A stretch of 64,000 nt of DNA, taken from positions 11,851,280-11,915,279 of the forward strand of contig JAKZAP010000006.1 of the NCBI GenBank assembly GCA_023053575.1, written 5' to 3'. The stretch is from Branchinecta lynchi (taxonomy: Eukaryota; Arthropoda; Branchiopoda; Anostraca; Branchinectidae). Below, piece after piece: positions 34,000 to 45,562 of this stretch. The notes below the pieces were generated by a model, which saw nothing but the letters and a program-made list of their open reading frames with translations, ran no database searches and was not told where the DNA came from. The translations under genes and the position numbers were made by a program. Position 1 is the stretch's first letter. Each line of letters starts with the position of its first letter.

Positions 34000-36810
34000 A
34001 ACGACTTTTGGATCACAATACACGACTCGCACGAACCGATAAAAACGAACCACAGTCCCTTCCAATATATAGTAGAACCGGTGTAAAAACCGGTTCAGAG
34101 AATTCAGTTAATAATTTCCTGTCATATCTGAGAAATAGATCCTGGAAAACATTGTATGACATGTCACATGGAAACCAAATGGCGGAATACTTGATGAATG
34201 AATTGTTTAGTATTTACTTTTCTAATTTTCCTCTTAAAAAAGTTAGTAAGTTTGATAAGAATAAACCGTGGATTGACCAGTCAATTAAAAAATTTGATTA
34301 AGCTGAAATGCCAGTTGTTTCGGGATGGTTTCACTGATCAGGCAAAACAACCCCGGAACAAAATTGGTACCACATTGAGACAAAGACGCAAAGAATACGG
34401 GAAATCTGTTGTAAATTCTCTTTTTGGATCGGTTCTTACTTCAAAGAAAGAGAAGCTGCAAAATCTTAGCGGGAAGCCGAGGCCCACTGTGAACCTTTGC
34501 GATGATCTGGGTGACCCTGTTTCGGTTAACCAAATGAACAAATTCTTTGCCAGTATTTGTAATTCGTTACCTCCCTTGAGTGATAAGCCCCTTGAGCCTA
34601 GTATTACTGATATACCGATCATTACTCCTGCTATGGTTGAGGAAAAACTCTACTATTGAACCCGAACTGTCCATCACTCCCCTTAAAACTCAACTGTCAA
34701 GCAAGAAAATGCAAATTAATGATAGTAAGCCTTTCAGTTATGCGGTTTAGCAGACTGAGAAGAGAAACTGGTGAATATCCATCGTCATTTAGGCAGTGTA
34801 AATCCGTTAAATCGCTTGGGGTAATAATCGATGACGATCTGAAATGGAATTCTCATGTTGACAATATGTCCGTAAAACCAACTTTTTGGGATCCCAATCG
34901 TAAGTTGCGGGATACCTATGACATCGCAAACCGTCTGTCCGTCTGTGCGCACTCTCAAAGGGAATAAGATATTTTGATGAAACTTGGTGTGAGGATTCTT
35001 TGGGTCAAAAGTAAGGTCGAGTTGATGGATGGGCTCTGTAGCCCTACATTTAGGGGCGGGGGAGGGGGTTTAAATTAAGGGGCAAATGAAATGTTAACAG
35101 ATAACGTGACAGTCGACTATGGCGTAAAAAAAAACATGCTAAACACGGTGGTGAAAACCATTTTGTCATCGGACAAGCAGTTCGCCTGGAATCCGGCCAA
35201 AACCGGAAAGTTTGTTAAAGTAAAAGTTTTAGTTGAAGTTGATTAGATGTTCGATTTAGGGTTAAGAAGACATGCTAAATACGAAGGTGAAAACCATTTT
35301 TTCGCCGGACAAGTAGTTAGCCTGGAATCCGGCCAAAACCGGAAAGTCTGTTAAAAGTAAAAGTTTTATTTGAAGTTGATTAGATGTTTGATGTAGGGTA
35401 GGAAGACAAGCTTAACACGTTGGTGAAAACCATCTTCTCGCCAGACAAGTAGTTCGTCCGGAATCCGGCCAGAACCGGTAAGTTTGTTAAAAGCAAAAGT
35501 TTTATTTGGAGTTGATAAAATGTTCGATTTAGGGGTAAGAAGACATGCTGAACACTTATGTTATAACAATTTTCTTCTCGGACAAGAAGTTCGCCCGGAA
35601 TCCGGCCAAACCGGAAAATTGTTAAAATTTAAAGTTTTTATTTATTTATTTTTTTTACTCCCTGCGTCAAAGGATGCCCTTCCGTCATAGGAATCCCTTT
35701 TGCAGTGGCATTTCTTACGATCTTTTTCATTTCCTTCTCCGATACCAAAACCCTTTTTTATTTTAGTTTTATTGTTTTATTCAACTACAAGTTTTATTTG
35801 TAGTTGATTAGATATCCGATTTAGAGGTAAGAAGAGATGCTGAATCCGTGAATGACAATCATTTTTTACCCGGACATACAGTTCGACCGGAATCCGGCTG
35901 GAGCCGGAAAGTTTGTTTATAGGTTAAATTTTTATTTAATAGATGTTCCGTGTTTGGGAAAGAAGATACGCCGAGTTCGTGTTTGACCTTTCTTTTTTCG
36001 CCGGGCAAATAGTTCCGGAATTCGGCTACGGGAAATAGGTAGAAGTGGCAGGAAGTTTTCTTCAGAACAGATATGACTTATAGGGGTAAACACATATGCT
36101 GAATCTACATCTTAACTTTTTCTCAGATGATTAGCTATTTGGCCTTAATCTGTTTCTGAATTTGAATAGTAAAAATGTTCAAGGAGTCTGGCGAAGACTG
36201 GATCTGGCAGATTGTCTCGATCAAATATTGAATTTTTGGGATCCCGTCGAAACCTTTGGTCGTGCTAATTAAATCCTCCCCCCACCTTAAAGCTTCCAGT
36301 TTAGATATAAAATGCCTCCTCTGTTATTTTAAAACTTATATCCGTCCTCATTTAGAATATGCTTCACAGGTTTGGCATTCTTCTCTTTCTGCAGAGCTCT
36401 CCGATCGCCTGAAAACGTCCAAAAGAGAGCAGTGAGAATAGTTTTGGGTGATCATAATATTTCATATGAAGAGGCTCTCATTAAACTTGACGTTCCTAAA
36501 TTAACTGAACGTAGAAATACTCTTTCAAACAAATTTGGAGCTAAGATAATGTGTTGTCCCCAAATGACCCATCTATCCCCCCCCCTCTCCCGTCTTCCGT
36601 GCGCCGGTCCGAGAGGAATACTGGCAATCAGTTTTCTCCTTATCCTGCTAATTCCTCTGCCAAATTTTTACGTAGTTTCATCCCATCATTTATTTCTGGT
36701 CATATCTTGTAAGCGTATTAGTTAATTTGTTTCGTGTCTGTGTATTTCGTAAATTTGTATTCCCCTTCTAGCTTTTAGCTATTTCGATTAAACTTGATTG
36801 ATTGAAAAAA
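34000..36810 (+). pseudogene. Retroelement C: CR1/L2-like non-LTR retrotransposon split by a family 1 insertion
   Basis: The left part (34000-34882) reads as the linker and start of a reverse transcriptase: FPLKKVSKFDKNKPWIDQSI, LIKLKCQLFRDGF, MNKFFASICNSLPPLSD, then after a large internal deletion KSLGVIIDDDLKWNSHVDNM. The sequence then stops at a family 1 element (34883-36265). Beyond it the retroelement resumes with LLCYFKTYIRPHLEYASQVW and VQKRAVRIVLGDHNISYEEA (36310-36480). It ends in AAACTTGATTGATTG plus a poly(A) run near 36790-36822. At least two frame changes are visible besides the interruption. The central RT motifs (PQG, YADD) are missing. It is a dead copy. Confidence 0.85.
34883..36265 (+). 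mobile_element. Family 1 element, copy e, inserted in retroelement C
   Basis: Left end TTTTTGGGATCCCAATCG, tandem units from about 35130, right end TTTTTGGGATCCCGTCGAAA and CCTTTGGTCGTGC. Retroelement sequence continues on both sides, which defines the outer limits to within a few bases and shows that the terminal GGGATCCC motifs belong to the element. Confidence 0.88.
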
Positions 36811-36879
36811 AAAAAAAAAAAACTGCAATGCATCAGCTGAAATCATTAGTGTAATCAATATTTGTATTCGGGCACTTAC

Positions 36880-38139
36880 AGATAAGCTAGGACGATGATA
36901 GTTGGCAGATATATCAGGGACCTGACCAGATTTAATTAGAAATAGTCACTTCCCCGATCCGACCATCTGGGGGGATGGGGAATCAGGAAAAATTAGGTAT
37001 TTTTAACTTACGAACGGGTGGTCGGATCTTAATGAAACTTGATACATGGAAGGACCTCGCGTCTCAGTCCCCAAATTTTAAATCCAGGCCGGATCCGGTG
37101 ACATTGGTTGGAGTTGGAGCGCGATTCGCGGCGCTTCCTGATGTGCTAGGACAATGAAAATTGACAGGCATGTCAGGGACCCGAACAGATTGACTTGAGA
37201 ACAGTCTTTTCTCCCATCCAACCATCTGGGGGGTGGGGGAGGCTGGAGGAAGGGGGACCTTAATGAAACTTCATATATAGAAAGACCTTTTGTCTCAGAC
37301 GCCCCATTTTAAATCTGGGGCGGATCCAGTGGCATTGCAGGGAGTTGGAGGGGGAACCGGAAATCGTGGGAAACAGTTAGAGTGGATAGATCGGGATGAA
37401 ACTTGGTGGAAGGAGCAACCACAAGCCATAGATACGTCATTAACATAACCGGACCGGATCCGTACACTGTGGAGGAGTTTGGGGGCGGGGATCCGAATTG
37501 CTAGTGATCCAGCGAGTTCGGTACTTCCTGATGTGCTAGGACGATAAACTTGGCAGGCATGTAAGGGACCCAAACATGTTGATTTGAAAATCTCGTTTCT
37601 TAGATCCGACCATCGTGGGGAAGTGTAGGGAGGGGGAATCCGGAATCTAGTGGCAAGCTCAGCTATCTCAGAGATTGGATTTGAAGGAAAGTTGGCGAGT
37701 GGAAATAGCTATCGTCTCAGATATTCCATGTCAGGTCCCGGGAGGAGTGGAGTAAGGGGGAATCCGCAATCTTGAGGTTTTTAGAACTTTCCAACGGGTG
37801 ATCGGATCCTCATGAAACTTGATATTGGGAAAGACGCCGAGTCTCAGACGACCCAGTTCAAATCCGGATCAGATCTGGTGACTTTGGTGGGAGCAGGAGG
37901 GGAGAACCGGAAAATCTGGGAACGCTTAGAGTGGACGGATCGGGATGAAACTTGGTGGTAAGAACAAGCGCAAGTCCTAGATACATTGTTGACATTGGAC
38001 CAGATTCGGACACTGTGGGGGAGGTGGCTTAATTCTGGCGATCCCGAAAGTTCGGAACTTACTGATGTTCTAGGACGATAAAACTTGAAGAGTGATCCGA
38101 ACAGACTGACTTGAGAATAGTCGTTTTCCCGAAAAGTTT
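36880..38139. repeat. Family 2 repeat array, opposite orientation
   Basis: Units with CTTGGCAGGCATGTAAGGGA, CGGGTGATCGGATCC, TGAAACTTGGTGGAAGGAGC and GGACCGGATCCG, repeated about four times with 70-80 percent similarity by eye. Confidence 0.68.
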
Positions 38140-38186
38140 GTTCGGTTTTTGTGCAAACTGTGCAAAAGTTTGCACAAAAACCGAAC
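38140..38186. repeat. Perfect 19-bp hairpin
   Basis: Arm GTTCGGTTTTTGTGCAAAC (38140-38158), a 9-nt loop, and the exact complement at 38168-38186. Confidence 0.9.
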
Positions 38187-38436
38187 GGGTGGACAAAATA
38201 AGTTGAAAGTTGGGCAGTGCCGAATTTATGCGACCTTGATTTGTTATTTGGCGTCCGGACAGGATCCGGCCAAGGCGGGGGCAGGGGGAGTGGGACTCGG
38301 ATATTTGCAGATAGGCTCTGCCCCAATTCCAGTCAAACTTGACGGAGGGGAAAAGGATAAGTCAGAGATGCGACATTTATGTTTCCGAGTTGTATTCAGC
38401 CACGGTGAGCGGAGTTGGAAGGGGAGTCCTGGAAAT

Positions 38437-38617
38437 CCCCCCCCTCCCCCAAATGTAGGGCTACAGAGCCCATCCATGAACTCGACCTTACTTTTGACCC
38501 AAAGAATCCTCGCATCAAGTTTCATCAAAATATCTCATTCCCTTTGAGAATGCGCACAGACGGACAGACGGAGAACTTTTGCGATGTCATAGGTATCCTG
38601 CTACTTACGTTTTGGGA
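38437..38617 (-). repeat. Family 1 fragment k (head only)
   Basis: Head block from AAATGTAGGGCTACAGAGCC to CTTACGTTTTGGGAT. The GGGATCCC palindrome is cut in half where a hairpin-ended repeat begins (38619), suggesting an insertion or recombination at the palindrome. Confidence 0.75.
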
Positions 38618-38618
38618 T

Positions 38619-38790
38619 TGTGTTGGGAGAGCAACCCTTTGGTTTTGTCGTGTTTTTTTTTTTTCCTAGAACCCCGATTTGCGCTTATTCTTAGAAAGTA
38701 GTAAGGGTCTACCCTTTGCGGTTTTAGCGAAAGTGTGGACCTTAGGCCGGATTGATGAATATGAATTACATTTTGGAAAGCAATCCAGGG
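38619..38790 (-). repeat. Inverted copy of the hairpin-ended repeat
   Basis: TGTGTTGGGAGAGCAACCC, then TTTGGTTTTGTCGTG, a T run, CCTAGAACCCCGATTTGCGC and AAGTAGTAAGGGTCTACCC mirror 33420-33556. It abuts family 1 fragment k. Confidence 0.7.
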
Positions 38791-38883
38791 AACTTGACAG
38801 ACAGACATTGGTCCAACGGAATTCGAAACTGAACTGTCAAACAAACTGCTTTGATTTTAAACCCTGATTTCAGTCTGCTAAAC

Positions 38884-39692
38884 TATCCCCAGATTCTTTG
38901 CACCAGAGTCATTAGGATGCAGTTTCCTGAAGCGCTACCATTACAAAATATGGTACATTTAAAAATTCTGCGCAGAGTAGTAGACTATTTCTTAGTTGCT
39001 TCGCCGACTTGTGCTTTTTGAGATAATGTGACAAGGATGTTATTTTTTCCGTCATAAATCCATGGTCGCTCTTGGGAAAATGGGCAGTCAGATCAGGTAA
39101 ATCCTTTTATTTAACTTCTCCTCATTTTCTTACGTTGCCTTACGTTTCGGTTCTTAAGTTGTCCCCACAGTCTTTGCCCCAGAGTCATTAGGATGCAGTT
39201 TCTTGAAGCGCTACCATTACGAAATATGGTACATTTAAAAATTCTGCGCAGAGTAGTAGACTATTTTTTAGTTGCTTGGCGAACTTGTGCTTTTTGAGAT
39301 AATGTGGCAAGGATGCTATTTTTTCCGTCATAAATCCATGGTCGCTCTTGGGAAAATCGGCATTCAAATCAAGTAAATCCTTTTATTTAACTTCTCATTT
39401 TCTTACGTTGCCTTACGTTACGGTTCTTAAGTTGTCCCCAGAGTCATTAGGATGCAGTTTCCTGAAGCGCTACCATTACAAAATATGGTACATTTAAAAA
39501 TTCTGCGCAGAGTAGTAGACTATTTTTTAGTTGCTTAGCCAACTTGTGCTTTTTGAGATAATGTGACAAGGATGCTATTTTTTCCGTCATAAATCCATGG
39601 TCGCTCTTGGGAAAATCGGTAGTCAAATCAGGTAAACCCTTTAACTTAACTACTCCTTCATCTTCTTACGTTGCCTTACGTTACGGTTCTTA
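38884..39692 (+). repeat. Three tandem copies of a 260-280 bp unit
   Basis: Copies start near 38884, 39160 and 39433. Shared landmarks are CAGAGTCATTAGGATGCAG, AAATATGGTACATTTAAAAA, TTCTGCGCAGAGTAGTAGAC, AAATCCATGGTCGCTCTTGG and TTACGTTGCCTTACGTT. Similarity is above 90 percent by eye apart from small deletions. Confidence 0.85.
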
Positions 39693-40783
39693 AAGTCTTT
39701 CATTCATGTGGGCCGAGAAGGTGGGAGAAACCATCATTTTTCGATGGGTCTGATTTTTATGAAAACACTGTTACCTTTGTTTCCCCCAAAATCCTCACGG
39801 TAGCCAACGTTATCCAGAAATTACTTGAACACAATTCACTCCTGAACGTCAATCCGCCATTGCTAATTAACTATTCATTGATCTCCTGACGTTTGTTAAA
39901 AGATTACTAGATCCTTCGAGAAGATCCAGTGGCGTGTAAGAGGATTAAGACAACTAAGTATATCACGATGTGGACGTTTAGATATGTCGGAAGAAGAAAT
40001 CTTCGGCGAGTTTTACATTTTTTGGTCTCGGAAGCGGAATATTATTTAGCTCAGTTTCAGAATCTTCAAGAAATCACTATAACGAATTTAGTATAATTTA
40101 CTGCGTTTGTTTACTGCGATCTAGTTAACATCCTTAATTCTTTGGACTTACGGTAATTAACAAGAAAAAACAGAAAACAAAATACTTAAAGAAATCGATC
40201 ATACAAATAATTAGTTTACTTGTTCTACACATTTTCCATATGCTGCTACAATAAAAGCCTTTTGTTAGATCCCAAGTCAAAGTATGATTCCATACTCCCC
40301 ATGTTTAAAAATTCAGGTAAAAAACGCAACTACTGTTTCTCATGAACTGCAGTCGAATAATGGGACTAGACTCCTGAATCGGATTCATGCAAAATGCTGT
40401 CATGTAGAGCTTGGTGCCCACAGAACGCGTATTCACCTATGCGAATTCTGCAGCCACGTGACCTGGCTCTAAGGTCACTTTGATGGTTGAACCCAATTTT
40501 CGTAATTCCCGACCTAATCTGATTTTCAGCAGTGGGTACTCATGATCCTTGGCTGGCCCACTAAACCCAAAACACGATGATGCAACCGAAGTATTAACTA
40601 TTCACTCGGGTATGTGGCAGATCCAGTTCTACACATGAAGAGTGTCAGATGACGCGAACAGCCAGCCCAAGCAATAAACTCAGTGCTTGAACACATTGTG
40701 ACTGGGAGCTGAGAATTCGGTGAGTAAATATGTTTAGTAGGTCTCCCGAAACCATGACAAAGTAATAACAGAAGAGGCACTCC
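39693..40783. other. Unassigned DNA
   Basis: No exon, RNA gene or repeat recognised. Confidence 0.5.
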
Positions 40784-40975
40784 CAGGCCGGTATCCAGGA
40801 ATATTTTTCAGGGAGCTTTTGCCTTTCGGGGGGGGGGGGTGCCTGCAGGTCGGACAAGAAAGTACAAAAAAGACATAAATCAGAGGGAATAGCCTATAAA
40901 AATGATTATTTGTGTATGTTTCGGGCGGGGGGGGGGGGGTCAACCCCCTAACCCCCCCCCCTGAATACGGCCTTG
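40784..40975. mobile_element. Short hAT-type MITE
   Basis: Ends CAGGCCGGTATCCAGG and CCTGAATACGGCCTTG are inverted repeats. Flanks GGCACTCC and GGCACTCT match at 7 of 8 bases. Runs of G or C lie inside (near 40828, 40927 and 40952). Confidence 0.8.
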
Positions 40976-41344
40976 GGCACTCTATATAGTTGACAGCGAG
41001 TGACTCGGGCCACACAACCCTCATCCTAACATTTATTGAGACTTCGGCACGTCATAAAATTGTTAGACGCGCAGGACAATGAGGAAAACCTCACAAAGAA
41101 ACATCATGCGAGTCGTTATCACATTTGACTAGTAGGCTAGTAGAAAATAAAAACGAATGATAAGGTCTTCGGAAGTAGAATGGATTTGTGCCATACGACG
41201 GGTCCTTTGAGGGATTTCTTTAGAAGTATCCCTAGCAGTTCATTGGAAAGCCGGCTTAGGTTGAGATTACTTCGATTTTTTATACGGCTGGATTCCGGAG
41301 AAGAATACGCCAACTAAAGCAGGGGTGACATAAAAAGCCTTTAG

Positions 41345-42584
41345 TTTTTGGGATCCCAAAACGTAAGTGGAGGGATACCTATGACATCGCAAAAGTTGTC
41401 CGTCTGTCCGTCCGTCCCTCCGTCCGTCTGTAAGCACGATAACTCTCGAAGGGAACGAAATATTTTGATGAAACTTGGTGTGAGGGTTCGTTGGGTCGTC
41501 GGACCCGTCAAGTTCGTAGATGGGCTTTGTAGCTCTACGTTTAGGGGTGGGGGAGGGGATTCAAATTAAGGGACAAACAAAATATTCTGAAACAGCTAAT
41601 GTGATAGTCGATTATGGGGTAAGAAGACATGCTGAACACGATGGTGAAAACGATTTTGTCATCGGACAAGTAGTTCGCCCGGAATCCGGCCAAAACCGGA
41701 AAGTTTGTTGAAAGTAAAAGTTTTATTTGAAGTTGATTAGATGTTCGATTTAGAGGTAGGAAGACATGCTGAAGACGATGGTGAAAATTATTTTCTCGAC
41801 GGATAAGTATTTCGCCCGGAATCCGTCCCAAACCGGAAAGTTTGTTGAAAGTAAAAGTTTTATTTGAAGTTGATTAGATGTTTGATTTAGAGGTAGGAAG
41901 ACATGCTGAAGACGATGGTGAAAACTATTTCTCGACCGACAAGTATTTCGACCGGAATCCGGCCCAAACCGGAAAGTTTGTCAAAATTAAAAGTTTTATT
42001 TGGAGTTGATTAGATGTTCGATTTAGGGCAAGAAGACATGCTGAACACTTATGTGAAAACAATTTTCTACCTGGACATGTAGTTCGTCCGGAATCCGGCC
42101 AAAACCGGAAATCTGTTGGAAGTCAAAGTTTTATTTCTAGTTGATTAGATAAGCGATTTAGGGGTAAGAAGAGATGCTGAGTCCCTGTATGACAATCATA
42201 TTTTACCCGGATATATAGTTCGACCGGAATCCGGCTGGAATCGGAAAATTTGTTATAAGCTAAATTTCTATTTGAAGTTGATTAGATGTTCATTACTGGG
42301 GAAAGAAGATACCCTGATTTCGGCCGGTACCGGGAAATTGGCAGAAGTGGCAGGAAGTTTTCGTCAAAACAGATATGACTTATAGGGGTAAACACACATG
42401 CTGAATCCAAATCTGAACTTGGTTTTCTCAGGTGATTAGCTATTTGGCCTTAATTCTGTTTCTGAATTTTATTTGTAAAAATGTTCAAGGAGTCTGGCGA
42501 AGACTGGATCTGGCTAATACAAGATCCAGTTGTCTGGATCAGATATTGAATTTTTGGGATCCCATCGAAACCTTTGGTCTTGTT
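41345..42584 (+). mobile_element. Family 1 element, copy f
   Basis: Complete: TTTTTGGGATCCCAAAACG, microsatellite near 41400-41430, about six units, tail ending CCTTTGGTCTTGTT. Part of one late unit is deleted near 42320, so a late-unit motif follows directly on GATTTCGGCCGG. Confidence 0.88.
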
Positions 42585-43195
42585 CATTTAGTTTTCACAC
42601 AAATTCAATTACGCAGCGGCTTGGAGTTCGAAGCAGAATATAGTAACTAGAATAGAGCTGTCATATAACAAGCTTTTGTCCCGTTGATCTTTTTCTGCAA
42701 AAAAGTGCCGAGAAAGAACGTCAGTACACTCCGCGCCCTCAAAAGCCTATTTTGGTCGAAATTGTAGCGGCTTATCTCCTTCTCAGACCATATTGGAGGG
42801 AGTGGGCGTCTCTCAGCGCTTAGTTACTCCCCCTGGTGTTGATAGACAATGACTTCTCTGACAATATCGTTGACCTTTGCTTTCAGCGTACTATCGGTAT
42901 ATACGCATTTGACAGAATAAATTCGATGAACGAGCTGAATATAAAGATATTCTCAAAGTTCTTTTGCCGAAACAAGAGGGACGGGAGGGGGCCTTTGAGC
43001 GATTGCTAAGAATGTTACTACCTAAGAGGTTTCCCGTAAAGGGGACAGTTTCAAAGCAGCCGTACGCAGACGTATGTTGTATAAGTCAGATTGATTTCCA
43101 TGCTTAAAAGCTTATTTCTTTTGCCAAATATGTTGTATATGGCTGGCAAAACAATCAATATACACCGAGTAAACCTTGCACGAGCCAAGGGCGTC
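42585..43195. other. Unassigned DNA
   Basis: Lies between family 1 copy f and a MITE. No gene or repeat recognised. Confidence 0.5.
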
Positions 43196-43452
43196 ACGAC
43201 TGGGGGGGTGGGGGGGGTATCTTTTTTCATGAAAACAGTCGGTTTTTGTGAAAATTGGTCGATTTTTCGTCAAAATAGTCGGTTTTTCTGAAAATCAGTG
43301 AACTTTTCTGAAAATCAGTCGATTTCTTAAAAAAATGTCATTTTTACTGTTGAAAACAGTCATTTTTTCTGCAGAGAAAGTCGGTAAAAATTACCAGCTA
43401 GTCGGTAAATGCCTCGCCCCCCCCCCAAACAATTTGGCTAGTAACGTCTCTG
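43196..43452. mobile_element. hAT-type MITE of the 50203/54236 family
   Basis: Ends CAAGGGCGTCACGACTGG and TGGCTAGTAACGTCTCTG. The body carries GTCGGTTTTTCTGAAAATCAG-like motifs. Flanking octamers do not match clearly. Confidence 0.75.
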
Positions 43453-43503
43453 GCTATGCCAAGTGAAGTTTTATTAACTGGTTTCTCTTCAGTTAAGAGC
43501 GTG

Positions 43504-44501
43504 TTTTTGGGATCCCAAAACGTAAGCTGAGGGATACCTATGACATCGTAAAGTTGTCCGTCCGTCCGTCCGTCTGTTAGCACGATAGCTCTCGAAGGGG
43601 TTGAGAAATATGATCAAACTTGGCATGAGGACTCTTTATGTCAAAGTACAGGTCAAGTTCGAAGATGGGCTATGTAGCCTATATTTAGGGGTGGGGGAGG
43701 GGTTTAAAATTAAGGGGAACAAAAAATATTTTTAAAAAGCTAATGAAATAGTCGAGTTAGGAGTAAGGAGACATGCTGCATCCGAATAGGAAATTTATTT
43801 TCTCGCCGGACAAATAGTTCACCCGGAATCCGGCGAAAACCGGAATATTTGTGAAAAGTAATATGAAGTTGATTGGAGGTTCTATTTAGAGGCAAGGAAA
43901 CGTGCTGAGGCCGTATATGGAAATTATTTTCTCGCCGGACAATTATTCGGCCGGAATCCGGCCAAAACCGGAGAATTTGTTTAAAGTAAAAGTTCTATTT
44001 AAATTTGATAAGATGTTCGATTTGCGGGTAAGTAGACATGCTGAATTCGCATATGACAACTATTTTCTCACCGGTCGTATAATCGCTCGGAATCCGGCTG
44101 AAACCGGAAAATTTGTTAAAAGTAAAAGTTTAATTGGAAGTTGATTAGAGGTTGGATGTAGGGGTAAGGAGACATGCTGAATTCGTTTTTGAGCTTTATT
44201 TTTTCGCCGGACAAGTAGTTCCGGAATTCCGCCGAAACCTGAAAATTGGCAGAAGTAAGGCAGGAAGTTTCGATCTGTTTCGTCAAAATAGATATGACTT
44301 AAAGGGGTAAACACACATTCTGAATCCATATCTGAACTTGTTTTTCTCACATGATTAGCTATTTTGACCTAATCTTTTTCTAAATTTTAATAGTAAAAGT
44401 GTTTAAGGAGTCTGGCGAAGACTGGATCTGGCGAAGACAAGACCCAATTGTCTGGATCGAATTTGAAATTTTGGGATCCCATCGAAACCTTTGGTCTTGT
44501 T
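43504..44501 (+). mobile_element. Family 1 element, copy g
   Basis: TTTTTGGGATCCCAAAACG at the left, short (CCGT)n near 43560, four diverged units and a tail ending TTTGGTCTTGTT. It follows a hAT-like repeat (43196-43452) after only 51 bp. Confidence 0.86.
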
Positions 44502-45562
44502 TTTCGAATGAGTTTCAAACTCGTTCTCCGTTGTGGTAGTTATGAAGGATCGCCGTGTGCTTAGCCAAGAACCAGAAACATCACTAGCGCGACACGTACG
44601 TAACAAACATTGGTGATTGGTTGACATATGATCTAAAAAGTTTGACGTTTCTCGTTCTTCCTGAGGTTCACTGGCGTGTTGCAGACTTAAATCTTACTAA
44701 TGAACACAAATTTTACTGTAAGCTGCACCTGTTCATAAAATGTGTTCATTAAAAGATATTTTCTAATGAACATACTCAAGTAAACCCGAGAAGAGGACTG
44801 ATTTGTATTCTTACTTCATTATTGCCAATATTGTATCGTCTCTTTCGTCCTTCTTTCGCGCTTTCCTCTTCTGTTTTAGCTTTCTCCAGTCTTGCTTTTC
44901 TACACGCAACTACCCCCCTTCTTGCTTTACTATATGCAACAATTATTTTAACATCTTGGAAGGAAACTTCTCAAGATTACATGTCCTGTTTAATCATGTG
45001 CAAGTTCAATCATGTTGAAGCTACAGTCAACTCAATTTTAGGCAAAGGCCCTCTTTTGACACAGACTATCTAGGCCAGATCCGTATCCAGGACTTATTTG
45101 AAGGGGGTCTTCCCTGCGGATCGGACCTAAGAGCAAACATAGTTTAAAACGGATATGTCACCTGAATCTTATTGGAACTATATGACGGCCCTTCTTGGCA
45201 AGGGTCCTATTCAGGCTCAAAACCTCTCATGTTGGAAAAACGGACTTGTGGGAAAAACCTTGAAAAACTTGAGCAGTTTTGAGCAAAACTGAATGCAACT
45301 TGATAATTAGCAAGAGCTGTGTTCGTTGCACTCCGGGCTGTCTCTGGTGTTGTGTCACCGGTTTCCAATTCTTACCTTGTAACGCGTTTTTTGGTTCACC
45401 GCTGGGTAGTCACCGATGAGTGCAAAAACAGCCTAAGTTCTGGGTTTTGCGCAAAACCCCGCCATTTGAGGAAAATTTGCCAACTTCTCCGTAAAGGCAG
45501 GCTCCCAAGCAGGTTCTGGTTAGTCCGCACCGGTGAGATAAAAACCGGACACCGGTTAGTTC
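44502..45562. other. Repeat fragments, no gene
   Basis: Contains a diverged family D piece (44610-44695), a GAACACAAATTTTA / TTCATTAAAAGATATTTT stretch with repeated AATGAACA, and a CGGCCCTTCTTGGCAAGGGTCC piece at 45187. Overlapping 70-80 codon frames at 44803-45073 look accidental. Confidence 0.4.

Noticed and set aside
43196..43452. Target-site duplication for this MITE
   Set aside because: Flanking octamers GCACGAGC and GCTATGCC agree at only three positions.
44803..45073. Overlapping 70-83 codon frames with hydrophobic stretches
   Set aside because: Low-complexity Ser/Leu/Phe composition, two competing frames, no homology recognised.
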